The notes under the pieces are model-generated. The model was given only the letters and a program-made list of their open reading frames with translations. It searched no databases and had not been told where the DNA came from. Below, in pieces: positions 5,918 through 7,063 of a DNA stretch of 7,063 nt (the stretch's first letter is position 1; every line of letters begins with the position of its first letter). The DNA is from Bdellovibrionaceae bacterium UBA2351. GTDB taxonomy: Bacteria > Bdellovibrionota > Bdellovibrionia > Bdellovibrionales > Bdellovibrionaceae. The position numbers were made by a program, and so were the translations under genes. The stretch lies in NCBI GenBank assembly GCA_002344565.1, contig DDTZ01000038.1, forward strand, positions 1-7,063, read 5' to 3'.

Positions 5918-6586
5918 ATGATGAATTTGAAGTCTTTTGTTTTAGCGTCTGTGGTGTGCTCCTCTCTATTCGCTCAATTTAAAATTGAGGAACCAGTCAA
6001 AGGAAAACTAGTCCTTAAAGACACGGCAAATAAAGAGTTTGAAATCAAAGACGACTCTAAATTAGAAATTTCGATTTCGACTCCAAAGACTTTAGACAAA
6101 CTCATCTTAAAAAAACAATACCAAGTTACGATTAAAAGCGACAAGCAAGAAGCCGTATTCGATGTCGAGCAAAAAGCCATCACGTCGAGTGGTAACAACT
6201 CATCCTCATTAGGAATAGCTGGAGACATGAAAACAAATGGTCAGGAGTTAGGAATTGCATGTATTACAGAAATATCAGTGAAGAATGAATCATCTCTAAC
6301 ATTCCAAAAAGGCAATGTAGCGTGCGTTAAAACAAAAGAGTGCAAATCCTACGTTTTAGGCACAGACAAAAAATTTAAATTAGCAGATTCAAGCGTTTGT
6401 GTTGGCAAAAAAGAAGTTGAAATTTCAAAAGAAAACGCAGCACTTGAAGAAAAAATCACTTGCCGTCTATTCGATGATACAAATTTAGAAAAAACTAAAA
6501 TTGGCGCCAAGTTTTCATTCACTCGCCCGCTAACAGACAGCAAAGAAAAGCACATTCGCACTTCAGCTAGCAGCGAATGCAAATAA
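5918..6586 (+). CDS. Secreted lysine-rich protein with six cysteines
   Basis: This is a 222-residue exported protein of no recognised family. The start at 5918 (or the adjacent ATG 5921) is chosen because GTGAGGA (5906-5912) lies just upstream; an in-frame ATG at 5900 would precede that site. Residues 1-19 form a signal peptide ending in SLFA before Gln20. The Cys at 14 lies inside the signal peptide and does not make a lipobox. The mature chain is about 15% Lys and looks beta-rich, with alternating Val/Ile/Leu and charged residues (GKLVLKDT, LEISIST, YQVTIKS). The N-terminal half lacks Cys, while the C-terminal half has six (115, 136, 142, 161, 182, 221), suggesting up to three disulfides. 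It diverges from the caspase-fold operon across a 219-base gap. No confident promoter is seen; a weak TTGAAA at 5875-5880 is too near the start. The function is unknown. Confidence 0.82.
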   Translation: MMNLKSFVLASVVCSSLFAQFKIEEPVKGKLVLKDTANKEFEIKDDSKLEISISTPKTLDKLILKKQYQVTIKSDKQEAVFDVEQKAITSSGNNSSSLGIAGDMKTNGQELGIACITEISVKNESSLTFQKGNVACVKTKECKSYVLGTDKKFKLADSSVCVGKKEVEISKENAALEEKITCRLFDDTNLEKTKIGAKFSFTRPLTDSKEKHIRTSASSECK

Positions 6587-6591
6587 TTACT

Positions 6592-6960
6592 TTAGCGTTT
6601 ATACGTTAAAATAGATAGTGTAATTTTAAGACCACCATTAATGACAGTAAAGTGAAGCGCACTTAGCGCTTCTCTATCTTTTATGGGTTCTGGATGAAAC
6701 ACAGCTAGCAATTGAGGATTAAACACTGACTTTAGGGTCGCCATCATACTCTTTAACGTATCAGACTTTACTTGCTTACCATAAGGCAAATTCGAGAACA
6801 CCCAAACACGCTGATTATGTTTGCCTTTATAGTCTTCGTTTTTCTGATTATACAGAGACAGTTTTACCTCTTTAGAAAGCAAAGCCAAATTAGACTTTAA
6901 AATTTCAAATGTCTCAGCTTCACTTTCGATTCCCACTAATTCAGTAAACGGCCATGTGTA
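6592..6960 (-). CDS. SAM-dependent methyltransferase, 5' end lost at junction
   Basis: This is the C-terminal part of a class I methyltransferase, probably of the RNA/DNA methylase group that uses an N-x-P-Y motif (UPF0020/Trm11/RlmL-like). Visible motifs are the acidic loop after strand 2 (LVGIESEAE) and motif IV (VFSNLPYGKQ), which contacts the target base amine. The glycine-rich motif I that should come 20-30 residues before LVGIE is absent, because the sequence changes to unrelated high-GC DNA at about 6955-6962. The apparent ATG at 6963-6961 lies in the junction and has no ribosome binding site, and a TAG closes the frame 18 bases further up. About 120 residues remain of a protein likely to be 300 or more. 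It converges on the Lys-rich gene with only five bases between stop codons. The class is fairly sure; the substrate is not. Confidence 0.75.
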   Translation of the reverse strand, partial: YTWPFTELVGIESEAETFEILKSNLALLSKEVKLSLYNQKNEDYKGKHNQRVWVFSNLPYGKQVKSDTLKSMMATLKSVFNPQLLAVFHPEPIKDREALSALHFTVINGGLKITLSILTYKR

Positions 6961-7063
6961 CATGCAGGGCGACGCCAGCTACCGCATGCAGCCCGAAGAC
7001 GTGTTGCTTTGGCGGGTTCGCAACAGCGCGGGTGACATGGTGCCGCTGTCGAGCTTTGCGTCG
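6956..7063 (+). CDS. RND efflux transporter fragment in foreign high-GC DNA
   Basis: The frame from 6956 to the window edge encodes 36 residues, starting VYMQGDASYRMQPEDV and ending with RNSAGDMVPLSSFAS. This matches the inner-membrane RND pumps of the AcrB/MexB/HAE1 family at the periplasmic segment VYV..(E/D)A.(Y/F)RM.P(D/E)D...W.VR...G.MVPFSAF, near residue 800 of AcrB. It has neither start nor stop, so it is an internal piece. GC content is about 65%, with G or C at about 85% of third codon positions, against roughly 40% GC in the rest of the window. It is most likely from another organism joined by misassembly. A real transfer cannot be excluded from this window alone. Confidence 0.85.
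   Translation, partial: MYMQGDASYRMQPEDVLLWRVRNSAGDMVPLSSFAS

Noticed and set aside
6592..6609. TTAGCGT-TTAT-ACGTTAA hairpin as a terminator between the convergent genes
   Set aside because: It is AT-rich with one GU pair, has no T tract on either strand, and overlaps the end of the methyltransferase. At best it is a weak signal.
1..7063. CRISPR array, tRNA or rRNA genes, insertion sequence or integrase
   Set aside because: No spaced direct repeats, cloverleaf-like segments, rRNA motifs, transposase or integrase frames were seen on either strand.

Overview
The window looks like the chromosome of a predatory or predator-like bacterium of the Bdellovibrionota, closest in style to the low-GC members (Bdellovibrio/Pseudobdellovibrio exovorus type). 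This rests on base composition of roughly 40% GC, small exported proteins with no obvious family, a chemoreceptor signalling domain of the classical proteobacterial type, short intergenic gaps, and AGGA-type ribosome binding sites. It is an inference from style, not from a marker gene.

Layout: (1) 3-1007, plus strand: 3' part of a methyl-accepting chemotaxis protein (MCP) with one visible membrane helix and no HAMP-sized segment. (2) A bidirectional terminator near 1040-1069. (3) 1095-1664, minus: a very acidic 189-residue orphan with its own promoter. (4) 1892-2332, plus: a small Tyr/Asn-rich lipoprotein behind a near-consensus sigma-54 promoter. (5) 2340-3974, minus: a secreted subtilisin-family protease with an I9 propeptide and a PA-domain insertion, probably with a stem-loop at the very 5' end of its mRNA. 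(6) 4154-5698, minus: a two-gene operon of an exported caspase-fold (CHAT/clan CD-like) protein followed by an outer-membrane beta-barrel protein. (7) 5918-6586, plus: a secreted lysine-rich protein with six cysteines. (8) 6592-about 6960, minus: the C-terminal part of a SAM-dependent methyltransferase with a NLPYGK motif. (9) about 6956-7063, plus: a 65% GC fragment encoding an RND efflux pump segment that does not belong with the rest and most likely marks a chimeric contig end.

The common theme is the cell envelope: a chemoreceptor, a lipoprotein, two exported proteins with peptidase folds, a beta-barrel and a secreted cysteine-rich protein. The most interesting unit is the exported caspase-fold protein coupled to a beta-barrel (4154-5698), which could be a surface or periplasmic proteolytic module; no known system is recognised there. 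The last ~100 bases should not be used for synteny until the junction is checked.
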